60,655 bases of DNA from positions 1 through 60,655 of IMG/VR virus record IMGVR_UViG_3300025671_000067; one strand, given 5' to 3'. This document shows, piece after piece, positions 6,516-16,051 of this stretch. Under the pieces are notes generated by a model. That model was not told where the DNA came from. It searched no databases and worked only from the letters and a program-made list of their open reading frames with translations. Both the position numbers and the translations under genes were made by a program. Origin of the DNA: a virus. Numbering within the stretch: position 1 is the first letter of the stretch; the number at the start of each line of letters is the position of its first letter.

Positions 6516-9347
6516 ATGGAAACAGCTATATTTTTAAAGGAGGCGCTACCGAAAAACGGGTCGTATTGTGTATTTGCATCCAAATCATCTGCCGATAAAA
6601 GATCACAGCAGTTCTTTGATTCCGTAGATGACCTGATTGATGCGGCACAGGACTTGGATACAAAGGGTTATGATGTTTATTTCGCACTAGCTAGTTTCAA
6701 GGAAGCTAACTCACGTAAAGTAGATAACGTACAATCTTTGAAGTCGTTTTTTCTAGATCTTGATTGTGGCCCATCGAAAGATTTTGTATCGCAGAAGGAA
6801 GCGATATCTCAACTAAAGACATTTTGTACTAAATTTAATTTGCCACGCCCTTTAATGATTAACTCTGGGCGTGGTGTCCACGTTTATTGGGTGTTATCCG
6901 AAGCCGTACCTTTAGATGACTGGCTACCTGTAGCCACTAAATTGAAGCAGTTGTGTGCGGATAATAACTTTTTAGCAGATCCCGCTGTCACGGCGGACGC
7001 TGCACGAGTGTTGCGGGTACCCCAAACCCATAATTACAAACCAGACATCCCAGCAGAGGTAGACTTTGTTGGGGCACACCTACCCAATCTTGTTGACTTT
7101 GATTTGTTTTCGAGATCGCTCGGAAATGATGTGATACCAGTTCCCACAAAGAGACTGGATGGAGCCAACGCGGTGATGAACGCAGCGTTGTCAAACCGCG
7201 AGTATCGTTTCAAAGATATCCTACGCAAGACCAATCAAGGAGATGGCTGCACCCAAATACACAATGCGTTAACTAACCCTAACGAGGTATCAGAACCTAT
7301 TTGGCGGGGCGTATTGTCGGTACTGAAAGCGTGTAGCGATGGGTCCAGAGAAAAAGCTCACAAGATCTCTAAGGGATATGACGGGTATGACCCAGAAGAG
7401 ACCGACGCTAAATGGGATAAGTTAACTTCTGACAAACGATACACTTGCGCTAGGTTTGAAGAGATTCAGCCAGAAACGTGTTTACACTGCCCAAATAGGG
7501 GTAAATATAGATCGCCTTTGCATATCGGAAAGCGTGTAAAGGAAGCTACAGAGGAAGAATACGTAGTTGAGGCACCTGCTTTAGATCTACCTAACACCCC
7601 TATTAACACATTCGTTATACCTAAATATCCTTACCCCTACCTACGCGGCTCTAACGGCGGCGTTTATATACGCTCACAGGATTCGGAGGGGAACGAGAAC
7701 GAAGAACGCATTTACCATAACGACCTCTATGTAGTTAAACGCATAGTCGATATAGAACTAGGGGAGTCTATAGTGTTGCGTTTGCACTTACCAAGAGATG
7801 GTGTGCGGGAATTTACGGTACCGCTTACGTCTGTAACTTCTAGAGAAGAACTTAGAAAGAGCATGTCCATGCACGGGGTGGCTATAGCGAAGGTAGATAA
7901 ACTTATGGAATACGTAACAACGTGGGTAAATGAACTACAGGAGAAAGAGATGGCAGATAAAGCTTACAGGCAGTTTGGCTGGATCGATGACGAAGCCACA
8001 GGGTTTGTACTCGGTAACCAGATAATTTTGAAAGATGAGGTGCGGTTTAACCCACCGTCGAAGACTACTATGAGTCTGTTCCCGTACTTTCAACCTGAAG
8101 GTACCTTAGACGAGTGGCGACAAGTTATTGATTTCTACAACCGGCCCGGATTTCAATTACACCAATTTGCTACCTGTGCGGGGTTCGGTTCGGCACTTGT
8201 GCATTTTGTAGATGACATAGCGTGTGCAGCACTACATATTTACAGTAAAGACTCTGGGCTAGGTAAGACCACCGCCATGAGAGCAGCAGCGTCTATATGG
8301 GGTGACCCCGGCGAGCTAGTGATTAATCAAGGCGATACGGGCAACAGCCAGATGAACCGATCCGAGGTGCTGCATAGTTTGCCCTTACTAATTGACGAAC
8401 TTACAAACGCCAAAAGCGAGGCATTGAGTGCCTTGGCTCTGCAATTTACCACTGGTAAACAGAGGAACAGGTTAGTTAGCGGAGGGAACGTAGAGCGGGC
8501 ACGAGGGGAATCATGGAGCTTACTTGCGATAACAACAGGTAATACTAGCTTTATAGAACGTATCCGCTTGAAGAAAGATAACCCTAATGCGGAGGCACAG
8601 CGCATATTAGAAGTACGTGCAGAAAAGCTCTTTAAGGGTTCTTCTGACAAATCAGAAACTGACGAATTCAGTCGCGCATTAGGTAAATGTTACGGGCATG
8701 CTGGACCTATATTCGTTCAGTATGTGATCAACAATGTTGAAGAGGTGAAACGTCTGATCAAAGAGATACAGATCAGGGTAGATAGACGAGCAGAGCTTTC
8801 CTCAGAAAACCGATTCTGGTCAGTGTATGCAACTATGACTTTGGCGGGGGCAGTCATTGCTAGTCAATTAGACCTAATTCGGTTTGACATTCCTGCGCTT
8901 ACAAATTGGGCCATAGATATGCTTAACGATAACAAGTCGAGGGCACAGGATATGGCGGTATCTATTGAACAAACGTTGAATGAGTATGTTAATGAACACT
9001 ACGACAACATACTGCGGATCAAAAGCACCAGCGACCTTCGTAAGCAGGACGGTACGCCTATGGAGTCAATTATTCTCCCAGAAGCTATACCCCGAAACCG
9101 GTTGGTGGCTAGGTATGAGACTGATATAAATAAATTATACCTAGTACCTAAACCGTTGCGGATATGGTGTGGGGAACAGCAGATAAACTATGCGGCATTT
9201 GTACATGACCTTACTGAAAAACTGGGGGCCAAGCGTATAAAGATGCGGCTAAGCAAGGGTACGCCATTAAATATGCCCCCGACAGATGTGTTAGTAGTTC
9301 AGTTCTCTGGAGCTGGTGATGAAGAAGGGAGTATTGAGAACGTATGA
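6516..9347 (+). CDS. Primase-helicase fusion (DUF927-like ATPase domain)
   Basis: A 943-aa replication protein that probably makes primers and unwinds DNA. The N-terminal third is archaeo-eukaryotic primase-like: an acidic pair in FFLDLDCGPSK and NSGRGVHVYWVL, the usual substrate-binding strand. A Cys-rich patch near residue 320 (TCARFEEIQPETCLHCPNRG) may bind zinc. The C-terminal half has Walker A SKDSGLGKTTAM at about residues 577-588 and Walker B LPLLIDEL at about 622-629, followed by TGN sensor-like residues, as in DUF927 superfamily helicases. The frame offers no other good start near the AAAGGAGG inside codons 7-9, so the ATG at 6516 is kept. Its end overlaps the next gene by about 32 bases. 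Confidence 0.88.
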   Translation: METAIFLKEALPKNGSYCVFASKSSADKRSQQFFDSVDDLIDAAQDLDTKGYDVYFALASFKEANSRKVDNVQSLKSFFLDLDCGPSKDFVSQKEAISQLKTFCTKFNLPRPLMINSGRGVHVYWVLSEAVPLDDWLPVATKLKQLCADNNFLADPAVTADAARVLRVPQTHNYKPDIPAEVDFVGAHLPNLVDFDLFSRSLGNDVIPVPTKRLDGANAVMNAALSNREYRFKDILRKTNQGDGCTQIHNALTNPNEVSEPIWRGVLSVLKACSDGSREKAHKISKGYDGYDPEETDAKWDKLTSDKRYTCARFEEIQPETCLHCPNRGKYRSPLHIGKRVKEATEEEYVVEAPALDLPNTPINTFVIPKYPYPYLRGSNGGVYIRSQDSEGNENEERIYHNDLYVVKRIVDIELGESIVLRLHLPRDGVREFTVPLTSVTSREELRKSMSMHGVAIAKVDKLMEYVTTWVNELQEKEMADKAYRQFGWIDDEATGFVLGNQIILKDEVRFNPPSKTTMSLFPYFQPEGTLDEWRQVIDFYNRPGFQLHQFATCAGFGSALVHFVDDIACAALHIYSKDSGLGKTTAMRAAASIWGDPGELVINQGDTGNSQMNRSEVLHSLPLLIDELTNAKSEALSALALQFTTGKQRNRLVSGGNVERARGESWSLLAITTGNTSFIERIRLKKDNPNAEAQRILEVRAEKLFKGSSDKSETDEFSRALGKCYGHAGPIFVQYVINNVEEVKRLIKEIQIRVDRRAELSSENRFWSVYATMTLAGAVIASQLDLIRFDIPALTNWAIDMLNDNKSRAQDMAVSIEQTLNEYVNEHYDNILRIKSTSDLRKQDGTPMESIILPEAIPRNRLVARYETDINKLYLVPKPLRIWCGEQQINYAAFVHDLTEKLGAKRIKMRLSKGTPLNMPPTDVLVVQFSGAGDEEGSIENV

Positions 9348-9546
9348 TCTGTCCCCTGATGGGGTTCGGATTGTAATAGACTGGGGGAAGATGAGTGTCG
9401 GTACATCTATATTTGTCCCGTGCATCAATACCCCTGAAACAGTACGTCAGGTTAAGTTAATAACAGAACAGAAAGGCTGGCGTATAGAGACTAGAGTTAG
9501 GATAGAGGATGCAAAACTAGGGGTTCGTATATGGAGAATGTTGTGA
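9316..9546 (+). CDS. Small hypothetical protein, 76 aa
   Basis: Unrecognised. It starts at GTG 9316, or ATG 9319, inside the end of the primase-helicase gene. The core SVGTSIFVPCINTPETVRQVKLITEQKGW and the ending KLGVRIWRML suggest a compact alpha/beta protein, with a pattern similar to small phage proteins that follow replication genes. There is no signal peptide or membrane segment. The position implies co-translation with the primase. Confidence 0.7.
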   Translation: MMKKGVLRTYDLSPDGVRIVIDWGKMSVGTSIFVPCINTPETVRQVKLITEQKGWRIETRVRIEDAKLGVRIWRML

Positions 9547-9613
9547 TATATTTTGCTCGACAGTTCGTCCTCCTTCTCAATTTCGTTCTGTCATCCTCCT
9601 GCTCCTACGAGCG

Positions 9614-9637
9614 CCCCCTCTTCGGAGGGGGTTTCTT
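9614..9637 (+). terminator. Intrinsic terminator with UUCG loop
   Basis: CCCCCTC (9614-9620), loop TTCG, GAGGGGG (9625-9631), then TTTCTT. The C(UUCG)G tetraloop is very stable. It terminates the plus-strand replication transcripts 67 bases after the gene ending at 9546. The same 16-base core, CCCCTCTTCGGAGGGG, is found in the terminator at 56500-56525. Confidence 0.88.
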
Positions 9638-9660
9638 AACTCCTCATCCAAGGAGCACTC

Positions 9661-9822
9661 ATGACTATGAAACTGACAAGAAGTGACTTGTTACAGGCGT
9701 GGATGACGTTAGTTAAACTGCGCGAAACGAAAAAACTAGATGCGTCTGACGATCAGTTTGTCTTAACTGTTCTAAATATACTAGATAAAGAGCAGCACAA
9801 ACGAATGGAGACAGAGAGCTAG
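9661..9822 (+). CDS. Small hypothetical protein, 53 aa
   Basis: Begins MTMKLTRSDLLQAWMTLVK and ends in EQHKRMETES; helical, charged and soluble. AAGGAG (9650-9655) sits 5 bases before the ATG. It lies beyond the terminator at 9614-9637, so it would need read-through or its own promoter, which I could not identify. The last 4 bases overlap the end of the convergent 2076-aa gene. The good ribosome-binding site makes it a likely real gene of unknown role. Confidence 0.6.
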   Translation: MTMKLTRSDLLQAWMTLVKLRETKKLDASDDQFVLTVLNILDKEQHKRMETES

Positions 9823-12800
9823 TCAGACAACACTATTGGTTCGTTATCTTCTAAATGTTCTTGTAATGCCGTTCGGAACATAGGACTTAGTGCTATACCG
9901 TTGTGTGCGGTGGCAGATGTTTTCATGTGAGATCGCATCGAACGCGCTACCGAATCGGCAGTTATGACTGCTTTCGGGAATCTAGCACCAATACGTTTGT
10001 TGAAGGCCAACATCTCGTTTCTGATTTCTCTCGCTTCTTCGTAATCTTGCATACGCATGGCGATGTAGTACTTCCTGAGTAGCGACGAACGGTTGTTGCG
10101 AATAGTATTTTCGATACGCTTAAGCCCTTGGTTCTCCTCTTGTCGTCTAGCATAGTCAGCAGGTGCAAATCCTACTACTTGAGAGAACAACTGGCCTGTG
10201 GTGATGTCATCAAGGATAGGATCTTTACGTCTGGTGAGTGCGCCCTCTTCTGTATAACGGATTGCTTTAAGGCCATTACGTACCGCCCCCGGCACCATAG
10301 ACTCAATACCTCGCTGCATATCTCCGTTGATAAGTTCACCCGTACCTCGGATAAATGATTTACCTACACTCCATGCAGGGCCACCTAAGTAGTACCCTAT
10401 AGTTTCTTCTGGAGAAGCATCTCGATTGTATCGGTTTGCTTGAAACAACAAGTTAGTAAGAGCTACACGTTGAGATACATCAACATCGAGCAATGCAGTT
10501 AATGCGCCCTTATACCACCCTTCACTGATGTACTTACGTACGATGGTCTCCGCATCGTCTTCATCATCGTCTAAGAACAAGTTTGCGATCATGGTGAAGG
10601 CACCGAACAACGGTAGCCCTTGTACCCCTGCAAAGAACAAAGCCGTTCCATGTACAGCCACTAATTGCCTGAACGCTGCCTTCCTTATTTCAGGATCGTT
10701 CTCACGGTTTAGCATGGTCTTAGCCGCTCGAAGCATGGTGTAGTACATCTGAATACCATACGTCTTGTACATCAGGGCGACTCGACCTATACCCTTCTGC
10801 GCCCATCTGGGAGCAGTCTCTAATACTGAACCGCCGTTTAACTGTTGTGCTTCATATAAAGCGTTTTGAGCAGCAAGTTCTTTTTTCTTAGCTGACGATA
10901 GTTTCTGTTCTTCTGCGGTAGCTCGTTTGGGATCATTTAGTCTGGCTAGTTCTAATTTATATGCAGCCAACATAGCTACTTGACGGTTGTACTGCTCCAC
11001 CTGATGGAACATAAAGGCTGACCAAGAACTTACTCTATCGATAATGTTCTTATCTCGTCCAGAAGAATCTAGACCCAAACTATCCGCAAACAAGGATCGG
11101 TTAAGTTGTCCACGCCCTGCGGCAAGCTGAACTAATGGGAGGATCTCTTCGAGTTCTTTGCGTCTTTCCGCGTACCCTTCAATGTCTTTACGGACAGTGT
11201 AGTTACCCGCTTCATCCATCTCAAACAAATTGTCGATGGAAGGCATAGCAAAGGCGTCTACCGTATCTTGTTTACCGAAAGGGACAATCCCTCTAATACG
11301 TCTACGCCTTGTAGATTTCGACATCAACGTACCAGAGACTAACCCCGCTGCGTCAGTAATCGCTTTACCCGCAGCACGGAAGCCATGTTTACCGCCTAGC
11401 ATAGGTAACACAAAGAGAGGTACTTGCGAGAGGTTAACCAACGCAGACGAAGTGTTAAACCCGATAGTCCATATAAAGGCAGCGCGGTTAGCTGCTTGAG
11501 CGATACCATCTTTAGGAGGACGCATTGCAAAATCAGCACGGGCTACAAGTTCATCTTGTAGGTCTTTGAGAGTACCTTCTTTTTCCCTCATCCGTTGCAT
11601 GGCAGACTTTTCACTATCTGGCATGTCAGGATCAGTGCCGAGTATTTGCTCTCGTAGTTTTGTTATCTTATTAGTGTATTCCAACCGTGTAATTTGTCGC
11701 CCAATGTCGTAGATCTTAGACCGCATAACCTGCGTGTGGTTTTGGTTAAACCCAGCGATACCTTCACGTTTCTGGAAGTTCTTGGCAAATGATGTTTCAG
11801 GTAGAGTTTCTATGAACGAGTTAAGGATATCGTTTCTGACCGCTGCATCTACTTTAGCGGTTTCCATAATCTCCAATACTTCGTTAACGAAGCCGACAGA
11901 AGTAGTCTTTTTGTAAGTCGGGCTATCATTACCGTCGTATTCGTTGTACACCAACTCACCGGCACTATCTCGCTCTATTCTGTTGTCGTTCTCTAAAACA
12001 TTTTCTATGTACTTACGCCGTTCTCTAGGCGTTTCAAACATTAAGAACACAGGTTCAGTGCTATCTGTTGCTTCGTTATAGGCTTGGAAACTAAGTTTGT
12101 AGTCGCCGGATCGCATAAGTGGGAAATACGGATCTACCCTCCCTCTTTCAGTTATCTTGTCGAATACAGACTTACGTAACTTCTCTTTGCTTTCTTTGTC
12201 TATGCTGAGGTCATCAATCCGTTTATTAACTACAGCAAGTAATTCTTTATACAACTTGGCGTAGGAATCGCGCATCCCTTTGTAGACATCTTGCCCACCA
12301 CTTGCTTCGAGCTTGTTCCACCTAGATTGCAGCCCTTTCCATATAGCCAGCTTCTCTTTGTTCTTCTCGTAAGTGCTTCTTGGCTTGGACGGATCGACAC
12401 CCTCTAAAGTACTTTCGGTTATAACTTCATCTAACAGAGGCACAACGTCTTGGTTGTTCTTAACCCAATTATCAACCATCTTCATGGTGCCATCAGCGGC
12501 ATTATCTTTTGTGTTCAGTGCGCCACGCTGTTTTTCCATCAACCGATGCAGCTCTAGACCTAAATCACCTAGTTTCTTGTTGTAACTACCTGCTATGTCT
12601 GCCAAAGCCTGTGAAGGCGAAAAGCCTAAGAAGGCACGGCGTGTCTTACCAGATACTCCACTCTTCAGGAACTTGTCCGCTTGGTTAACAAAGTCTTCCC
12701 GAAACTTCTTAGTGGGTTCTTTGAAGTCTTTCTGAACGTTACCTATTTTCCGCATCAGGTCACGTACTTCTATGTCGGTAGAGTTCTGCAGCAGGTCACC

Positions 12801-15800
12801 CGAACCATATGTGTCAGCAGCAGGGGCTATGATTCTTTGCAGTAGGGCATCTACTTCGGTGAAAACGTCTGTGTTAGATAGTTCAACAGGAGCGCGACCA
12901 ATGAGCTTTTTGAGGAAGTTGCTTATTGTGTTGTAAAAGGCTTGGAGGGCGCTTATGAATTTACCACCCTGTTTTACGTACTCATTACCTTTTACCTGCA
13001 CCTGAATCCGAGCTAGTTGTTGCCTAAACTCTTGGCTACCGTAAGCCTCTGCAGCGAACTCTGCTACATTTTCAGTACCGTTCACGCTTGATAGATCTGG
13101 TTCGACAAGGTTAAACAGTTTAGTTAACTGTTTAGTAACTGGATGCGAGGGGTTCAATAAGATGTTAGCCGTAACAGCATGCGCCATTTCGTGCATCAAC
13201 GTGGATACTGCAAGCCCTTCGCTAACCTCTTCGTTTAGCAGGATTAGATCGTTGAAATGCTTACGATCTTTAGCGTCTGATTTCGTTATATAAATGCCCG
13301 GAACTATCGTGTTATGCCTTCGGCCTTTAGCATCTAGGTATTGACGGTATGCTATGGCAGTTTTCTTATCTTTCAGGGCATAGTAATTATCTTTACCCGT
13401 TAGAGCTTCTGGCTCTGCAGGTACCACGGCTACTTTAGTAGTGCCCACCATTGTAGAGAACTGTTTAGCCAGTCGTTTTATAGTAGGGTTAGCGTCCGTT
13501 TTACTGAGAAGCTCCAAGGCTTCCTTCAAGTTACCTTGCCTTAGTTCTTTCAATACCGGAGCAGGTAGGGGGGTATCAACGCCCTCTTGGAACCTTGGTA
13601 ACCCTAAGTCCTTCTTAACTTGCGATATTATCTCGTTAACAGATCCCGGCTCGCCTTGGTCTATGCGTTTGTTAGCTTCCTTCACTACATCTTCAGGCAG
13701 CGACTCTAACTTAGTACTCTTGGGCTTAGGTCGTTTTTGAGCAACGTCTGTCGGTGGTGGCGTTTTAGTCTTTGTATCTTTAGCTGCTTCAGTTCGTTTT
13801 TTATTAGCTTCTCTTTGCTTTCTAGCCGCTTCCGCTACTCTATTTGCTTCAGACTGATCTCTTAACTCTAATTCTTTTTCAGTAGCAATATCTGCTTGCC
13901 TTCTTAGCTCTGGATCTACATCAGCTAGCGAAGGTTCTACCCCCCTTTGCATTTGCCGTATCATTCTAATTCTTTGCGCTGGAGTAATGTTCCTCCCTTT
14001 ACGTTTAATTTCTGCGGCTGCAGCGGCATCTCTTGCGGCACTTCGACGAGCATCGCTTTCTTGCACCAAAGTTGTTTCAGAGACAGTTGCGCCTTGAGTT
14101 ACGTCACCATCAGTAACTGTTGCAGGGGTAAATTCCGCAGGGGCACCGCGTCGTTCAAGGATACTTAGTTGCTCATCGATTGACTTACCTTTGAGACTTT
14201 GTAGCAGTTCGTCACTATCCTTGACCGAAAGTTTTGGTGCTTGTGGAGCTTCTGTCGGAGCTTCTGTCGGTGCTGCCGCTGGTCCAGCTTTTGCCTTCGC
14301 GGGTGCTACTTCAGGTCTGGCTGGAGGTACTTCTGTTTTCTCAAACGCAAGGTCTATCTGACGTGTTTCGGGTTGACCCAGAAACTCTTTTATTTTGTTC
14401 TTAGTTACAGTATCAGTGACATCAGGGTTATCTACGTATGCTTTTAGTTCCGCATTTAATTCGGAAAGAGGGACTTCTTTCTTCGCCATCAAACGTTGAT
14501 AAATAGGCTTCGTCTTTCGACTACGAGTATCTGTCGGAGCTATACCGATATCTTTAAGGAATTTCTGACTAATTTTTTGAGTTGGTTCTGCAGGAGGGGT
14601 AGGCGTAGGTTTTTTAGCTGCTTGAGCTTCTGCCGCAACAAGTTGTATTGGGAATAAGTCTGTTTGAGGTCTACCCTCTAATTCTTGTTGCGCTGCGGCT
14701 AGGGCTTGTGTTTGGTCAGCAATTTGTCTTTGCCCAATAACTGCAGCGCTGGGCCGATCACTAGAAACTATTTGTGCTTCTGCTTTTTGTCTACGATTCT
14801 CCTCCGCTTGTGCAGCACGTTGAGCTTCTACCTCTGCTTCTATTTGCGCTTTTATAGCATCTACTTCATCTAGTATGTAATTATCCTGAACTTGCTTTAC
14901 GGGTACGGTGTTACCTTCAGCATCTGTAACAAAGTCTCGGGTCTCAAACCCTATTAAGTTTTGAGCTTGAGCTGCTTGAGCAGCGCGTGCTTGTTCTAAA
15001 TTTATGAGTTGAGCTGAAGTACGATCTGCTCCCTGTCTTTGTTCGATAACTTCATCCGAGGGCATATCCCCAAAGGTTTCTTCAGCATCTATAGCAGCGG
15101 TTCTAAGCTGCTCGGGGGTAAAGACTTCTCCCTGAGAAGACACCATATAAGGTTCTGGTTTGTACTCAAGCAGTAGGGTTTCGGTCTGTTCGATTGATTC
15201 CGGTGTTACTTCATCAGGATCAACTGCCCCCTTACCCCTGCTTTTAGGTAATGCTAAATCAAGTAACCCTTGTACTAAACCGCCAACACCTGCCCCATAG
15301 CCAAACGCTTCACCAGTGTCGGTGAACACTCCTTGTTGAGGGTCATAGACACCCCGTTGAATTAGGTTTTGTGCTACTCCTGCCGCAGCTTCCTGTGCAC
15401 CTTCTGCACCAGCCGCTATAGCCGCACGTTTTACGCGAGTAATTGCATCTCTGATACCGCCTTTCCCAATAGCGTCATAGAGATTACCAAGAACTTTAAT
15501 GGGGATTAGTTCAGACAGCCCTACTACAGCACCTAACGCGGTAGCAGTCCCTCTTTCACTTTCAGTGGCACCGGCAGCGCGGGCACGCTCACTAGCTTCT
15601 CCTGCACCTGCACCTACAGCTAAAGCCCCTGCAGCAGGTATCCCAACTCCGGGTATTAATGAAGTGGCTCCAAGACCAACAAAAGAACCTACTGCTTCAC
15701 CGAATTTACCGCCTACGGTGTCTTCTGAACCTACATCAGGGGCAAAGTAACTTTGGGCTGAACGCCCTAGTCCCTGAATGGCTTCCCTAGCTTTAAGTTC

Positions 15801-16049
15801 AGATTCTTCGTCAAGGATTGAAGCACCGCCGAGAGCGGCAGATTCAAGAAGACCTAAAGCCCCACGGGGGATACCTTTACCGAACTCTTCAATTTGATCT
15901 AAGAAGTCAGGTTCTGGGCCTGCAGGGGCAATACTGACAGGTACTCCTCGTAATTTCTTATACGCATTAGCTACGATTTCAAACTCTTCAGTACCTTTTT
16001 TGTCTTCGTTGGCAATTAGCCACTCTGCGTATTTATTTACGCGTGACAT
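9819..16049 (-). CDS. Very large virion/ejection-type protein with HExxH metallopeptidase motif, 2076 aa
   Basis: The largest intact gene and last of the late operon. Residues about 105-190 are Gly/Ala-rich and hydrophobic (VGLGATSLIPGVGIPAAGAL), resembling membrane-active stretches of ejected internal virion proteins. Residues about 380-850 are Ala/Gln/Lys-rich, low-complexity and helical. HEMAH, an HExxH zinc-peptidase motif, is at about residue 951 inside VSTLMHEMAHAVT. The C-terminal 700 residues contain a hydrophobic conserved-looking block (FIWTIGFNTSSALVNLSQVPL) typical of large polyvalent phage proteins. It is probably packaged and injected with the DNA, with the protease acting in the host cell or during maturation. 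The role is inferred from size, position and motif; the glutamate that would be the third zinc ligand was not located with certainty. Confidence 0.72.
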   Translation of the reverse strand: MSRVNKYAEWLIANEDKKGTEEFEIVANAYKKLRGVPVSIAPAGPEPDFLDQIEEFGKGIPRGALGLLESAALGGASILDEESELKAREAIQGLGRSAQSYFAPDVGSEDTVGGKFGEAVGSFVGLGATSLIPGVGIPAAGALAVGAGAGEASERARAAGATESERGTATALGAVVGLSELIPIKVLGNLYDAIGKGGIRDAITRVKRAAIAAGAEGAQEAAAGVAQNLIQRGVYDPQQGVFTDTGEAFGYGAGVGGLVQGLLDLALPKSRGKGAVDPDEVTPESIEQTETLLLEYKPEPYMVSSQGEVFTPEQLRTAAIDAEETFGDMPSDEVIEQRQGADRTSAQLINLEQARAAQAAQAQNLIGFETRDFVTDAEGNTVPVKQVQDNYILDEVDAIKAQIEAEVEAQRAAQAEENRRQKAEAQIVSSDRPSAAVIGQRQIADQTQALAAAQQELEGRPQTDLFPIQLVAAEAQAAKKPTPTPPAEPTQKISQKFLKDIGIAPTDTRSRKTKPIYQRLMAKKEVPLSELNAELKAYVDNPDVTDTVTKNKIKEFLGQPETRQIDLAFEKTEVPPARPEVAPAKAKAGPAAAPTEAPTEAPQAPKLSVKDSDELLQSLKGKSIDEQLSILERRGAPAEFTPATVTDGDVTQGATVSETTLVQESDARRSAARDAAAAAEIKRKGRNITPAQRIRMIRQMQRGVEPSLADVDPELRRQADIATEKELELRDQSEANRVAEAARKQREANKKRTEAAKDTKTKTPPPTDVAQKRPKPKSTKLESLPEDVVKEANKRIDQGEPGSVNEIISQVKKDLGLPRFQEGVDTPLPAPVLKELRQGNLKEALELLSKTDANPTIKRLAKQFSTMVGTTKVAVVPAEPEALTGKDNYYALKDKKTAIAYRQYLDAKGRRHNTIVPGIYITKSDAKDRKHFNDLILLNEEVSEGLAVSTLMHEMAHAVTANILLNPSHPVTKQLTKLFNLVEPDLSSVNGTENVAEFAAEAYGSQEFRQQLARIQVQVKGNEYVKQGGKFISALQAFYNTISNFLKKLIGRAPVELSNTDVFTEVDALLQRIIAPAADTYGSGDLLQNSTDIEVRDLMRKIGNVQKDFKEPTKKFREDFVNQADKFLKSGVSGKTRRAFLGFSPSQALADIAGSYNKKLGDLGLELHRLMEKQRGALNTKDNAADGTMKMVDNWVKNNQDVVPLLDEVITESTLEGVDPSKPRSTYEKNKEKLAIWKGLQSRWNKLEASGGQDVYKGMRDSYAKLYKELLAVVNKRIDDLSIDKESKEKLRKSVFDKITERGRVDPYFPLMRSGDYKLSFQAYNEATDSTEPVFLMFETPRERRKYIENVLENDNRIERDSAGELVYNEYDGNDSPTYKKTTSVGFVNEVLEIMETAKVDAAVRNDILNSFIETLPETSFAKNFQKREGIAGFNQNHTQVMRSKIYDIGRQITRLEYTNKITKLREQILGTDPDMPDSEKSAMQRMREKEGTLKDLQDELVARADFAMRPPKDGIAQAANRAAFIWTIGFNTSSALVNLSQVPLFVLPMLGGKHGFRAAGKAITDAAGLVSGTLMSKSTRRRRIRGIVPFGKQDTVDAFAMPSIDNLFEMDEAGNYTVRKDIEGYAERRKELEEILPLVQLAAGRGQLNRSLFADSLGLDSSGRDKNIIDRVSSWSAFMFHQVEQYNRQVAMLAAYKLELARLNDPKRATAEEQKLSSAKKKELAAQNALYEAQQLNGGSVLETAPRWAQKGIGRVALMYKTYGIQMYYTMLRAAKTMLNRENDPEIRKAAFRQLVAVHGTALFFAGVQGLPLFGAFTMIANLFLDDDEDDAETIVRKYISEGWYKGALTALLDVDVSQRVALTNLLFQANRYNRDASPEETIGYYLGGPAWSVGKSFIRGTGELINGDMQRGIESMVPGAVRNGLKAIRYTEEGALTRRKDPILDDITTGQLFSQVVGFAPADYARRQEENQGLKRIENTIRNNRSSLLRKYYIAMRMQDYEEAREIRNEMLAFNKRIGARFPKAVITADSVARSMRSHMKTSATAHNGIALSPMFRTALQEHLEDNEPIVLSD

Positions 16050-16051
16050 GG

